This document shows positions 31,308 through 43,073 of a stretch of 64,000 bases of DNA, piece after piece. Each line of letters opens with the position of its first letter. Positions within the stretch are counted from its first letter, which is position 1. The position numbers and the translations under genes were made by a program. The stretch is from assembly GCA_027625915.1 (NCBI GenBank), contig JANTQA010000036.1:6717001-6781000 (forward strand), written 5' to 3'. The stretch comes from Anaeramoeba flamelloides. Taxonomy: Eukaryota; Metamonada; Anaeramoebidae. Below the pieces are notes generated by a model. That model saw nothing but the letters and a program-made list of their open reading frames with translations, did no database searches and was not told the DNA's origin.

Positions 31308-32262
31308 TCATTTGGGGAAAAAAGTTCAAAACAATTTCTAATTGTGGGCCCCATTGAACTTGAAAATTCAAAATAAGATCAATTATTAAAAGAAAAAATA
31401 AAAAGTTAAAGACAAAATGAAGGATTCTACACAATTACAGTTTTTGTAATGCTACCTTTTGGTAACGGATTTGTCTTTGATAGATCTATTATTAAAAATT
31501 TGTTGAAAACAGTTTTTTTAATAAAACCTTTTTAATAAGGGTTTTTCTTTGGATTTATCTATCAATTATTAAACATTAATTGAAAAAATTGACTCTTCTT
31601 GAGGATCTCCAAAAGCCACACCAACACTTTCGATAAGAAAAGTAGATATAAATTGTATTTGTTGGATTGATTGAAAATAATATAATGGATTATTATTTGA
31701 AGTTATTAGGTTTCTTCTTTTCATTGATTTTACTTTTTTTTTTCAGGTTCTATTAATGTTTTACAATTACAAACTGTGATTACTGTTGAGAGAAAAATGT
31801 TGGCCACAGAAAAATGGTTAGACAGCATTTTTAATTGGGAACATTAGTAAAATTGAAAATCAAATATTATAGATAACTAGGTGAATTTTATCTAAATCCA
31901 GGTTTAAATGTGTTAAAAGTTCATTAATATGTGGTGTGTGTAGAATTCTCATTTGAATGGTTGATAACTAAAGTAGATCTTGCTATTTTAACAAAAATCC
32001 AAGTTTTTGTAAAGTTTACTATTAATTCTGAAAATGGAAATTTTTAAACTTGCTTTAAGTAAAAAGAGATAAGATTTTGAAAAAGTAGAATTACATTAAT
32101 CCTTATTTCAATAAGTAGATCATTGTTATTTTCTTTAGTTATTTCACAAACGATTGTAATTAAAAATCATTTTCAGTAATGTTCCCAATTAAAATTGCTG
32201 TACAACTATTTTTCTGGGTCCAACATTTTTCTCTCAACAGTTAACTTTTTTTTCCAAAATGG
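31308..32262 (-). mobile_element. family D MITE copy 3, split by a related element
   Basis: Reverse-oriented copy of the 18140 element. The left part carries TTTTTGTAATGCTACCTTTT, TTATTAAAAATTTGTTGAAA and GATTATTATTTGAAGTTATT in the expected order. The right end is TTTTTTTTCCAAAATGG. It is interrupted at 31783-32240 by the family E element, and the 31500-31560 part carries a short local duplication. This shows two rounds of insertion. Confidence 0.65.
31783..32240. mobile_element. family E Harbinger-like MITE nested in family D
   Basis: 458 bp flanked by TTA on both sides (31780-31782 and 32241-32243). The terminal inverted repeats read CTGTTGAGAGAAAAATGTTG at the left and the inverse CAACATTTTTCTCTCAACAG at the right, followed inward by TTTTTAATTGGGAACATTAG and its inverse. 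The inner part matches family D, so E is a diverged relative that jumped into a D copy. Confidence 0.75.
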
Positions 32263-32846
32263 TTATGAAAAATTGGATTTGGTGGTTAAAGCTAAAATGA
32301 CATTAAATTATATACACATAGTGGGCCATCTTTTAGTGATTTTGAAATCAACTTTTTCAGATCCTAAACACCTTCACTTTAAACAAATTGTAAGAATTTT
32401 TATCTTGAACCTAATTGTGTTGTGACCTTGTACAATCAGCCACTTTGTCATTAAAAATGCTACTCTATTCTCAAAAATTTAAGTTTAATGAAGTTGTGAT
32501 GATTGTTATAAATGAAGATCAGTTTATAAAACGAAAATTATTCAAAGCCGAATAATTTCTTTTTATTTTTCTGCCAAACACAAGAGGAATGTTTTTAAAG
32601 AAAAATATTTTTGCTTCAAGGAGACAAAAACTTGTTTAATTTATTATTAGTTTTGCAGCCATAGCAAGTGTACCATTAGTTTATCTGTTAAAGATAAAAA
32701 ACTACTTTTAAAATAAGTTATACAATTCAAAAATAAAAGTGTGTCAATGTTTCTTGGTTATGAGCCGAATGGTGATAGTTTTTTTTTTAGTTTTTTGATA
32801 ATTTTTCATAAAGCAAGATGAATAAAAAAATAAAATGAAAAATAGT
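32263..32846. other. spacer between transposons and snoRNA-like genes
   Basis: A+T-rich, no gene supported. The minus-strand snoRNA precursors may extend into this region. Confidence 0.35.
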
Positions 32847-32927
32847 TTGTTCCTCTCAGAAATAACTGTCCGCAGTAATCGTACGATTCTTGGACCGCCC
32901 GTTGTAATGTCTTCATCGAGGATCAAT
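32847..32927 (-). ncRNA. candidate C/D box snoRNA (SNORD43/snR70-like), downstream copy
   Basis: On the minus strand the core at 32920-32853 is identical over 68 bp to the copy at 33142-33075 and is clearly richer in G+C than the flanks. It has a box C-like CGATGAAG (GATGA at 32917-32913), a box D CTGA (32859-32856), and flanks that pair (GATCCTC with GAGGAAC). Between them CAACGGGCGGTCC includes nine bases complementary to ACCGCCCGU of the universally conserved 3' region of small-subunit rRNA. That is the target of SNORD43 and yeast snR70, which guide 2'-O-methylation there. The spacing from C box to guide resembles SNORD43. The D' box (CCAA) is weak. A protein-coding reading (ILDEDITTGGPRIVRLLRT) is open but has no start or donor site. 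RNA was chosen because the terminal stem covaries between copies. Confidence 0.55.
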
Positions 32928-33068
32928 TGAAAAAACAATTCTTACAAAACAAAAGAACAATTTTAGTTGGAAATAACACAAATATTGAAAAATTGAAAAA
33001 GAACAAAAACAAAAAAAAAAAAAAAGTAAAAAGAAATGAAAGAAAAAAAAAACATTTGAATAATGAAA

Positions 33069-33149
33069 AGTAATCTCTCAGAAATAACTGTCCGCAGTAA
33101 TCGTACGATTCTTGGACCGCCCGTTGTAATGTCTTCATCGAGAATCACT
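33069..33149 (-). ncRNA. candidate C/D box snoRNA (SNORD43/snR70-like), upstream copy
   Basis: The core at 33142-33075 is identical to the copy at 32920-32853. Its terminal stem uses GATTCTC with GAGATT, so the fourth pair from box C/D is T:A here and C:G in the other copy: a compensatory change that preserves pairing outside the identical core. A long A/T-only spacer of about 150 bp separates the copies. They lie on the same strand, as expected for a small snoRNA cluster transcribed together, in the host-gene-free gap just upstream of an ORF on the other strand. Confidence 0.55.
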
Positions 33150-33308
33150 TGAAAAAAAAAAAAAAAAAACAAAAACAAAAAGAGGAAGAGAAAGAAAAAG
33201 AAAAAGTAAAAAAAGTAAAAAAAAGAAAAAAAATAAAAATCAAAAAAGTAATGTATTTGAAACAAATTAAAAAAAAATGAAAGTTCGTAATCATATTTTT
33301 CAAAAAAG

Positions 33309-33554
33309 ATGTTACATAGGTTACCTAAGACAATTGAAATGATTTTAGTCTTTGAGCCAGTCATTTTCTATCAATGTGAAGTAAATTTGGGATTGTTGGA
33401 GATTTTAAGGGATCAAAAACTCTTTTTACTTACTTTTACCAACAGATTGAATAATTCTTTTGTTCATATATATTCAATTAAACCCAATCAATCTCCCTCT
33501 TTTAGCCTCTTTCGAGAAATAAATTATTTTTTTTCAAAGAATTCTCTCATTTGA
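33309..33554 (+). CDS. possible small protein, 81 residues
   Basis: ATG at 33309, TGA at 33552, divergent from the snoRNA-like pair. It begins MLHRLPKTIEMILVFEPVIF and continues CEVNLGLLEILRDQKLFLL. Less biased than the usual noise frames here, but no motif is recognised. It may be genuine, an exon, or chance. Confidence 0.3.
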   Translation: MLHRLPKTIEMILVFEPVIFYQCEVNLGLLEILRDQKLFLLTFTNRLNNSFVHIYSIKPNQSPSFSLFREINYFFSKNSLI

Positions 33555-34059
33555 TTTAGAACCAATAAATTCCAATATATGTCGTGAAAAGTATTACTTC
33601 ATTTTGTATTATTCATATTTTTTTACTACATGCTTTGAAAAAAGCATTCTATTGATACAAATGTTAAGAAACTTTGTAAAATTTGGTTTGACTTCAAAAT
33701 ACTCTTTATTAAGAACTTGAATTTGCTTTAAAAATTGAGTGAATAGAATATTAAAATGGAAAATTAACTCAAAATTTTATTAAATTTATTTGACTTTATC
33801 TATATCAGTAACAAGAATTAAATTGTTCAGGATCACCAAAATTTTAAGGTCTTTTAATCTTTCTTTGATTTCAAATAATAGATTTGTGAAATTAAAAGAA
33901 TTTTGAGTTAAGAATTACTATCACCCAATAGTCATTATAAATTAATCGTGTGTTGTTATTGAGGGACTATTTATTTAAACTCTATGGTTCACATGGCTCT
34001 AAACATTTGATTAATCATATCCTATATTATAATAATAAATGTACAAAAGTTCAATTTGT
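33555..34059. other. A+T-rich intergenic DNA
   Basis: Nothing recognised. Confidence 0.4.
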
Positions 34060-34480
34060 GTTTCATAATCAAAAACAGAGAATCTTTTTTTCAAGAAGTC
34101 CTATACTTAAAAGATCAAAGTAAAACAACAATAAACCAGAAGTAAATATGGTAAAGGATTCTTAAGTTCTATTATTTAAAAAGAAATTCTAAAAATAAAG
34201 CATAAATTGAAAAAATTTACTCAATAAATTGAGATAAATTTTGGAAAAATTTTATATATCAAAAAAAAAGACAAAAATCAAGAAAAAATTGAGAAAACTG
34301 AGAAATTTTCAAAAAATTGAATTCCCAATTCAAATATTAGTAAAAATATCAGACCTTAACAATCAAAATTGATTTGAACTTAGGTATACTATTCGGTAGT
34401 CGATTGAATGTTACATGGAATAAGAAGAAGAAAAAAAAAAGCAGGGATTATATTTTGCAACATGGATTCGAGTTTTTGAC
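34060..34480 (+). repeat. dispersed repeat family K, copy 3
   Basis: Matches copies 1 and 2: TTAAGTTCTATTATTTAAAA, AGAAATTCTAAAAATAAAGC, TTTCAAAAAATTGAATTCCC, GAACTTAGGTATACTATTCG, AAAAAAAGCAGGGATTATAT. Confidence 0.55.
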
Positions 34481-35837
34481 CACACATTATTTTGATGATT
34501 TCTTAAATTATTATTGAAAAATAAATTATTAGATTTTTTACCAAAGATCATACTTCAAAATTTTCCTTTATTGAATTCATTTTTTATTTAATTCCTTTTC
34601 CAAACATAAAAATAGAAACCCAAATAATAGTATTTCGAGTAATTACTAATTCTTATTTAGAAAACACAAAAGTAACTGTATTTTTAATTTTTATTTTCAA
34701 AGATTTAACTCAATAAAAATTTAACGCTAAAAACATATAAATCATTACTTTTTTTTCCTTTTTATTAAGATAATTATGACATAAATCTTATTTGAATGTG
34801 TTAGAATTATAGGTAAGAATAATCTCTTTGATAATTATTTTTTTTTCAATAAACCAAATTTAGTATTTACACTTCTAGATTTGCAGATCAATTTTAAGGT
34901 AAATATATTTTCAAGCTTTTAAGCCTAGGAATTGATGATTCAACCATTAAATTTATCTTGAAATGTTGATATTTTTCTCCAAAATTCTTGGAATTTTTAC
35001 TAACACAAGTATCTGTTTTTGATACAAGAAGATCAAAAAATAGTAATACTTTACGAAATTATTTTTTTATAAGTCATTCAAAAACAGGAACACTAATGTA
35101 TTTGTAATCCAATAACAACATACTTGTTTCTCAGGCTTCTTCTAGGCTGATACTAACAACTTAAAATGATCTTTTTTTTTTTTTTTTTCTTTACAGATTT
35201 ATGAAAAGTTTTTGATCTCAAAACCATTCCATGATTATTGATCTAAAGACACACTCAAAATAGTATTAGGTTGAAAAAGTAAAAAAAAAAAAATTATCAA
35301 AAAATCAAGAAAAAATAAAACCAAAACCGTTTAGCTTTTGGTTCTAACAAGTAATTGTAAAACCATGAAAATAAAAAAAATGCCACTTTTAATTTGGAAC
35401 ACCCAAATTACGAAAATGTTACTTTTTGTTAATTTATTTTAGTTTATTATTTGAATATGAATACATATTTGAGACATTTTTGTTTAATTTTTTACATTTC
35501 ATTTTTTCTTAACATTTTTTTTAATTATTTTATTAATCTTGTATTTTTTATATCTTTACCCTTTCTTTCATTTTACATTACATAAACTGCTAGGTTTCAG
35601 TATTCCGGTATTAAAAAATAACCACTTGGTGTATTTTCACGGTGTATTTTCCCACCAAATTAAAATAAACCCAATTGGTTCAAAAAAATCAAAAATTTAA
35701 AAGAAGACCTATCACTGAACTCAACAACAGTGTTCCATATTTATTTATTATTTTGTTTAAATTGTAAGAAAAATTTATTTATTACTCTAAATATGTTAAA
35801 TACAAATTTTATTTGACAAATATTAATATTATTATTA
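34481..35837. other. A+T-rich intergenic DNA
   Basis: No gene, RNA or repeat recognised. Confidence 0.4.
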
Positions 35838-36034
35838 CAGCCAGTTCCACTTTTAATGCACAAACTTTCAACGAAATTTAAGGCACAATAAAAATCTCAA
35901 ATTAAGATACAAAATTCAGATTCTAGTAAAATAAATTGTAAAAAAAACAATTATAAATTTTGTGCTTTAATTTGAGATTTTCATTGTGCCTTAAATTTGA
36001 TTGAAAGTTTGTACCTTAACAGTGGGACTGACTG
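35838..36034. mobile_element. family A foldback MITE, copy 4
   Basis: Begins TA|CAGCCAGTTCCACTTTTAA and ends TTAACAGTGGGACTGACTG. The right TA has become CA. 197 bp, with the usual inner GCACAAACTTTCAACGAAAT arm. Confidence 0.8.
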
Positions 36035-36091
36035 CAAATTTCTAATTTTAAAAATACTATTTATACAAAAAGCTTATTATACCCATTTACA

Positions 36092-36629
36092 TAAACCCCA
36101 AGTAAAAAAAAATATAAGATCTCGAATTCAATTTTGAAAAAAAAATTCTTATTTATCTAATTAAAGAAGAAATAATAAATTTAAAAGACCCACTTTTTTA
36201 ATATTTAACATTTATTCAAAAAGTAAAATACCAAAAAAACAAAAAATAAAAAAATATCAATAATAATAAATTAATAATCTGTTTAAAATCAATGAATCAA
36301 ACATGGGTAAAAATAGAAGTGTAAATTTGTGGAAATATCAATAGGAATTATTGATTGATCAAATGGTTAGATACCATCAAAGAATTTTATTTAAGTTCTT
36401 CTTTTTTGATGGAACTCAACTTTGACCAATAATTAATTATTCACAAATATTTTAATCAAAACAAAATAGTTTATGTATATTAAAAAATAATTGAAAACAA
36501 AAAACTAAAAGATGAAAAAATGATTTAAATATTTTCCAAAAATCCAATTTATTACCAATTTGAATGACATAATATTATATTGATTATTTGGACGATTTTA
36601 ATTTTGTTGAAATTTTTGTATTTGAGTTA
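36092..36629 (-). mobile_element. family C non-autonomous element, decayed copy
   Basis: Starts TAAACCCCAAGT. Internal order as in 52329-52878: TTGATTGATCAAATGGTTAG, ATACCATC, GTTCTTC, GAACTCAACTTTGACC, AAAACTAAAAGATGAAAAAA, ATTATTTGGACGATTTTAAT. The right end is diverged. Confidence 0.55.
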
Positions 36630-37195
36630 ACAGTAAATGAAAAAAGTATATTAAACCCTTTTCTTTTTCACAATGTGTAAATTTTCTCTAGATATAGAAA
36701 GAAAGTTACAATACAAAATATTTAGGGGTTATTTGTTAATACTTAGATACTGAAACCCGACAATATGGTTTAAATAAAAGGAAAAAAAAGAGTGAAGGTA
36801 AAAAATTGAAAAAAAAAAAATAATAATAAAAATCGGATCAAAAAAATAATTAAATAGAAACAATTAAACAACACACACACAAATAAACACCTATATTCAA
36901 TGTATAAACTAAAATAATTTTATAAAAACGTAAAATTTTGATGATTTTGAATGTTTTAAATTCAAAGTAGTATTTTTTGGTTTTTTGAACAGTTTCTTAT
37001 AACAATACTCTTTAAATCAATAATTTTTTTTTTTTTAATATTATACCCTTTTATCCATTAAAAGATTTTTATTTTTTCTTTTGAACTTATAAGAAATTCT
37101 GGTTATGTAATTCACTAGGATAACTACAAAATATTTTACTTTATTCTCCAAACCATCTTCGAAATTATATCGAATGATATCTGAAGTATAATTTA

Positions 37196-37738
37196 TAAAC
37201 TAAAATTCAAAATTTTCCACACAGCTAAAACGTTCCAAACAATCACAATAATACATTTTCATTGAAATTGGAGATAATTTTGATTTTTTAAAATATGGAA
37301 ATCATTTTTTCATCTTTTTAGTTTTTTGTTTTCCTTTTCATTTCATTGTTTGAATTACGCAATTTGTTTGGTTGGATCAAAATTTTTTTCAACCATTGAT
37401 ATTATGGTTAAAGTTGAGTTGTACCAAATAGAAGAACTCAAATAAAATTAGTTGGTAGTATCTAACCTTTGATCGATCAATATTCCTAATAGAATTTCAA
37501 CAAATTTACCAATACATTTTTTTGTTTTGCTCTCTCCAAAATTTTTAACAAACCCTTGAATTATTTGTATTGATAATTATTTATTTATTGTTTTGTGAGT
37601 AGAGTAATTTATAAAAAAGTGTTAAAATTTCAATTAGTCGAATGGTTATAATTTGGTAAATCTTCTTGAATTGATTAAATAAGATTTTTTTTTCACAAAT
37701 CGAATTTTGGTGTGTTAAAAATTTTGAATTGGGGTTTA
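37196..37738 (+). mobile_element. family C non-autonomous element, best plus-strand copy
   Basis: 543 bp with inverted ends TAAACTAAAATTCAAAATTT and AAATTTTGAATTGGGGTTTA (outermost TAAAC...GTTTA). Central TTTGATCGATCAA. Families B and C share end structure and interior landmarks, so they are subfamilies of one group. It stands only 29 bp from the family B copy at 37768. Confidence 0.7.
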
Positions 37739-37767
37739 CTTCTTCAATAATAACCACATTAAATATA

Positions 37768-38307
37768 TAAACTATATTCCAAAAATTTTTACAAAGTTTA
37801 AACAGTTGAAAGAATAACAATACCACACTTTAAAATAAATTTGGAAAGGATTTTGATTTTACAAATATTTTGATTTTTTATCTTTTTTGGTTTGTTTTCA
37901 TTTCCTTTTTTACCGTTAAATAATCTATTTCGTTAGATCTGGAATTTTTTTTTTCGATGGTTGATAGAAGGTTAAAATTAAGTTTTTTAAAGTGGAAAAT
38001 CACATACAATTGGTTGATGGTATCTTTTCATTTGATTGGTTTATTATTATTGGTGAAATATCAACAAATTTTAGTAAAATATTTTTTGTTCTGCTTGTTT
38101 CATTTTCTTTTTTTTGGACCCACCAATTTTTATTTTTGAGTTTTATATATTTTTTTTTATTTAGATTAAAATAATTACTGATTAAAACATTAATACTAGG
38201 TTACTTAAATGTTGTTTTATATTACGTTCGGAACAATATAATAAATTGGGTTTTAATTTTGCTAATTTTTGATTTTTGGTGTATCCAAATTTTTGGAATG
38301 ATGTTTA
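37768..38307 (+). mobile_element. family B non-autonomous element, copy 2
   Basis: 540 bp, TAAACTATATTCCAAAAATT to TTTTTGGAATGATGTTTA. Same interior as 3164-3701 and 60128-60661 (CGTTAGATCTGGAATTTTTT, GATGGTTGATAGAAGGTTAA). Confidence 0.75.
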
Positions 38308-40348
38308 TATAAACACCATTTCAAAAATCGCAAATTAGCAGCAACAATAAATTGAAAAGTAAAAATATATCCTCTAGTATTCAAGAATAACAAATAATTA
38401 ATCTGATTTTTAATTAAGTTTTAAATAATTCTAGATATCTAAAAACCACATATTTTAAAAATGAAAAAAAAAAAATAAAAACAAAAATTAAAAAAAAGTG
38501 AGCAACAATTTTTTAAAAAGAGCTTTACTGGTTTTTTATAAATGAATATTCACTGAAAAAAAGTTTGTAACAAGCTATTATACAGGAATTAAATTCATTT
38601 TAAAAGATATTAGATAGTGTCAATTTTCGTGATGATTATTTGTCTTTACCAAGATCTATTTTTTTTTCCACATGATCTTTGGCAAAAGAAAAAGAAACAG
38701 AAACGAAAAAGATATCCAAAAGAAAAAATAAAGAAAAACAAAAATTAGAAAGAATAAAATAAAATAAAAACAAAAATTTACTAATTAGAAAAAATATTAT
38801 TAAATAAAAATTTGAAAATATTTAATTTTCTGATAAGAATACGAAATAAACGCTCAAAAAAACTTACTTTTGCATTATAAAATGAGTCAAAAATTTTGAA
38901 ATCTAGTTTTGTATTTAAAAAAATATCGAAATCTAGTTTATTTCCATTGAAACCCCAATTTTTTAATTGCATTTGAAATAATAATAATTTAATTTGAATT
39001 GTTATGAAAAGAATAAAAGATATAGAATTTATCAACAATTATCTTGGAATGAAAATTTTATCGTTAAAAATTCTATATTTTACTACCACAAGAAAATAAA
39101 TTTTAAAAAAATTTTCCAACATTTGAAAATTTTTTTCTTAGTTCTTGCGATTTTTTTTATTCTTTCGATCGAAATTCTGTTAAAAAAAAATTTTTTTTTT
39201 TTGAAAAGTTTATTTACACATTAAAAACTTCTAATTTTTAATGACTAAAATACACAATCTTCAATGAAACTTTTTTAGGACAATGTACCCCAGTATTAGC
39301 TAAAATACCTCAATAGATAATTTATTTATCATAAATAATATTTTGACATCAGATAGAAAATTTGTTTAATATGCTTATTATGATCCAATAACAATATATA
39401 TATTTGATTCGAAATAATTTTAAAAAAATTTAAATTAAATTAAAAAAATATAATAATATTTTTTTTCATAGTAATTTTAGGAATTTTATTCAATAAGAAT
39501 TTTGTATAAAATTCAAATAATTTGGCTAATATTTAAGTTTAATTAAGAATTATTTTTTTTTATTTTTTACTTTTTTTTAATTTTTGACCTTTCAAAATCT
39601 AGGCACATAATAAACAAAATTATTGAATACAAGATATGAACCAAAAATTATTTTCTAAATTCTAAATTAATCTAGATGAAAAATTCAAATTTTTCACAAA
39701 TATATTATTCAAATTTTTATCAAATACAAAATTCAAAAAAATATTTTCTTCATTTCGAAGATTATTTTATTATCTTTGAATAATATTTAAAAGTAATTTT
39801 ACTTTTTTTTTAAAAATTAGGGTTGATTACTTTATCTTGGAAAAAGTTTTTATTGATATAATTTCGATGTAATAAATAAAATTATTTAACAATTATTTTT
39901 TTTTTTTTTTGATTTTACAAGTTTTTTTTATTGTTAAAATTGAATTTTTCGAAAATTAATCATATTAAACTTTTAATTTTAACCTAAAGATATGAATTTC
40001 ATTTTTCTCAGGATTTAATATTTCTAAAAATTTTATTTTAAAAAAAATAAAAATTTATCTATATGGTAATATATATTTGTATTTATTTTATATCATAAAA
40101 TTAACAAAGTTGTTGATTTGTTTATTATTATTTCCCAATCAATGTATTGAGCTTTGAATTACTATTATTATAATAAAATTTCTTATTTAAAAAATTAAAA
40201 AAAAAATAAAAATCTTGTAGGAAATGTAAAAATGAATATTTATGATTGTTTTTTTTCAATATCAAAAACAATATACAATTTAAAACTACTTTATCTTTGA
40301 ACTATTTAAAATTTTTATTATAATTTAATTTAGATTAATGACAGATAA
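38308..40348. other. A+T-rich intergenic DNA
   Basis: No gene supported; frames on both strands are low-complexity. A/T homopolymer runs are frequent. Confidence 0.4.
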
Positions 40349-40559
<211 letters not shown>

Positions 40560-42581
40560 CATAAGTTTTACAATTTTTCGATTTAAAAATACGAAAAACT
40601 TATAAAAGCACGTTTTTTCATTTTTTTGATATATATTTTTCGTTTCATTTGTTGTTTCATATTTTGTTATTTTTTGAAAAAGTTCTTGAATTTTTTTGAA
40701 ATCATACTTTGCCTTTCTCAGACATGAAAAAACACAAACAAAAACTTATAAAAAATGATAAAAAAAATAAACAATTAAAACACAGGTTGGCATAATTAAA
40801 TTTAAAGCCTTGGAAAACAAGATGAAATTTGCAATTTTCCCCATTTAAGTATGGGGTTTATATTTTAAAACGATGGAAATAGTTTGATTTTTTATCTTTT
40901 AAAAACACCAAAACAATACATTGTGAAGTTTTCGTTTAATAATCTTGAAAATTATAAACTCTTTAAACACTGAGAAAATAGAATTATTTTTGTTTTAAAA
41001 AATTTTACTATTTTAGAAAGAAAACTAGTCAAAATTTCACTTTTATAACGATTAAAAATTAGAGTAGCTCATCTATTTTTTTGTATGGTGATTACACCAT
41101 CCTCCAAGAATATTTTTTATTGATCAGAAAAAAAAAATTAAAAAGTATTATCATAAAAAAATTTTTTTTTCACAATTGCTAATTTGGAAAAAGGTGATGA
41201 GTAATTTTTTTCATTGGATGAATTCTACTACAACTTATGAGCAAGAAAATAATCTTTTGAATTAGCCTTAAAATATCATTATTTTCAATTACTTCATTTA
41301 TAAAATTATTTTGTTTATTCAAAACTATCTATGGCTTCAATAAAATCAAATAAATAAATTGCTTATTTTTAGAGAGTCAACAACTGTTAATAGGATTTTT
41401 CTAATAACTACTTTTTCAAATAAACTTGTAATGTGATAAATCTTGAATACAAATAATTATTATATTTTCTAATTGAAAGTTATCAAAGTCAAAAAAAAAA
41501 AACAACTTAAAGTTATTATAGAAAATAATTATTAAATCGAGTTTAATTGTTAAAACGAAAAGAAATCCCAAATTTTTCAAATTTTTTTTTATTTATATCC
41601 TTACTGATCAAATAAGATCTCAGAAATTTCAATTCCTTAAACAGGATGAATTACAATCGGTTGTTAAAATCTAAAAGCTGGTTTCAAATGAAAGTGTGAA
41701 TCAGAGCAACAAAAAGTTGAAAGAAAGTTATTAATTTTTGTTAATGTTTACAATTAAAACTCAAATTTAGATTATAAATTGAACATGCTCAAATTTTGGT
41801 TTTATGGGTCTTTCGGATTCTATTTTGATTCTAATAATCAATTGAATTTTTGGACTTGGTTTTTTTCTACCAGGAAGGAAAAAATACATGAAAAATATTA
41901 TAAAATGAGAACTTTTACTATTTTTTTACAATTAAAATCGATTTTATAATTTTTTTTTAGATGAAAAAATCAAAAAAAATCAAATAAATTGAATAAAATA
42001 AAATTTGATAAACTCTTGTTGATTATTTATATTTCAATTTTCAGAGTTTAATGTTGATATTGTAAAAAAGTGAGTAATTAACTAATTCTTTATTTTCAAG
42101 ATCCAAGTAACATATTTGTCAAAATAGAAGGTATTTTTAGAAAAACAAATAGATGATACTTGGTGAAAACATTTATTAGTGCAATATTTAGAATCACTCT
42201 TGACTCAAATAAGGATGGAAATCTCTAAAATGTCTGATTTAAAAAATTCTCAGATGGTAAAAATAAAAAATTATTTATTTTCAATTTTAGTAAAAACGTA
42301 ACAATTAAAATCAATAAAGAAACCCAAGAATTGAAATTAAAGATGAAGATTTGATAAAATACACAATAATTACAAAAATAATAAGAAAAAGTTAAAAAAA
42401 AGAACAATAGAAAAAGAAGAAAAATGAAATTTTTGGGCAAAAAAAACGAGTCAACTAAACTTGTTAAACAAAAAATTCCACTTTTTTTATTCAAGAGAAA
42501 ATAGAATTCTCCATAAAAAAAACAAAAATAATGAACTATCGTTAATTTTTTTATATTTTTTTTTAAAATTGACCTTCAGAA
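40560..42581. other. A+T-rich intergenic DNA
   Basis: No gene, RNA or repeat family recognised. Confidence 0.4.
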
Positions 42582-42842
42582 ATGAATAACCAACCTTTCA
42601 CCATCAGAATTTTATCAAAACAATTTTATTGTTTTAAATTCATGTTGCAAGTTTTGAAAAATAAATTTAACCAAAATTTTCAAGTAATTTTCCAAAAAAG
42701 GGTTTTTGTTCGTCTAAGAAAAGTGAAATTATTTAATTCAGTAAATATTTTAGATGATTATATCGCTCTTTTGAAATTAAAGACAATAATGTTTTCTTTT
42801 AATTCCCATGATTTTGATCTTATTTTGAGTAAATTAAAATGA
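42582..42842 (+). CDS. doubtful small ORF, 86 residues
   Basis: ATG at 42582, TGA at 42840. Starts MNNQPFTIRILSKQFYCFKF and includes VIFQKRVFVRLRKVKLFNSV. It is Phe/Lys/Leu-rich, about as expected from background but slightly better balanced. It lies about 230 bp upstream of the hypothetical gene at 43074 on the same strand. No motif recognised. Confidence 0.2.
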   Translation: MNNQPFTIRILSKQFYCFKFMLQVLKNKFNQNFQVIFQKRVFVRLRKVKLFNSVNILDDYIALLKLKTIMFSFNSHDFDLILSKLK

Positions 42843-43073
42843 TATTATTGAACTTTTTCTAATTCAAAAATTCTTGTTTTGACGAAAATTAAATTTTCAA
42901 AGTTAATTTCTCAAATGAAAAAACAAAAATTGTTTCTAAAGTTCAAATTGTTTTCAGTAACCCAAAACTAAAAAAGATTTGAGTTTTCTGATTTTCCGAT
43001 TAAAAAAATCGCTAAAAATAAAACTGTTTATTTAAGCAAATTGCTATTTTTTAATTTCATTAATATTTCTTTA

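Noticed and set aside
32744-33364. Two minus-strand frames containing LDEDITTGGPRIVRLLRTVI, which could be read as a duplicated protein exon or mutually exclusive exons
   Set aside because: The similarity stops exactly at the box C/D boundaries, a second frame (MKTLQRAVQESYDYC) is equally open, there is no donor site after the block, and the flanking bases covary as an RNA stem. I prefer snoRNA genes.
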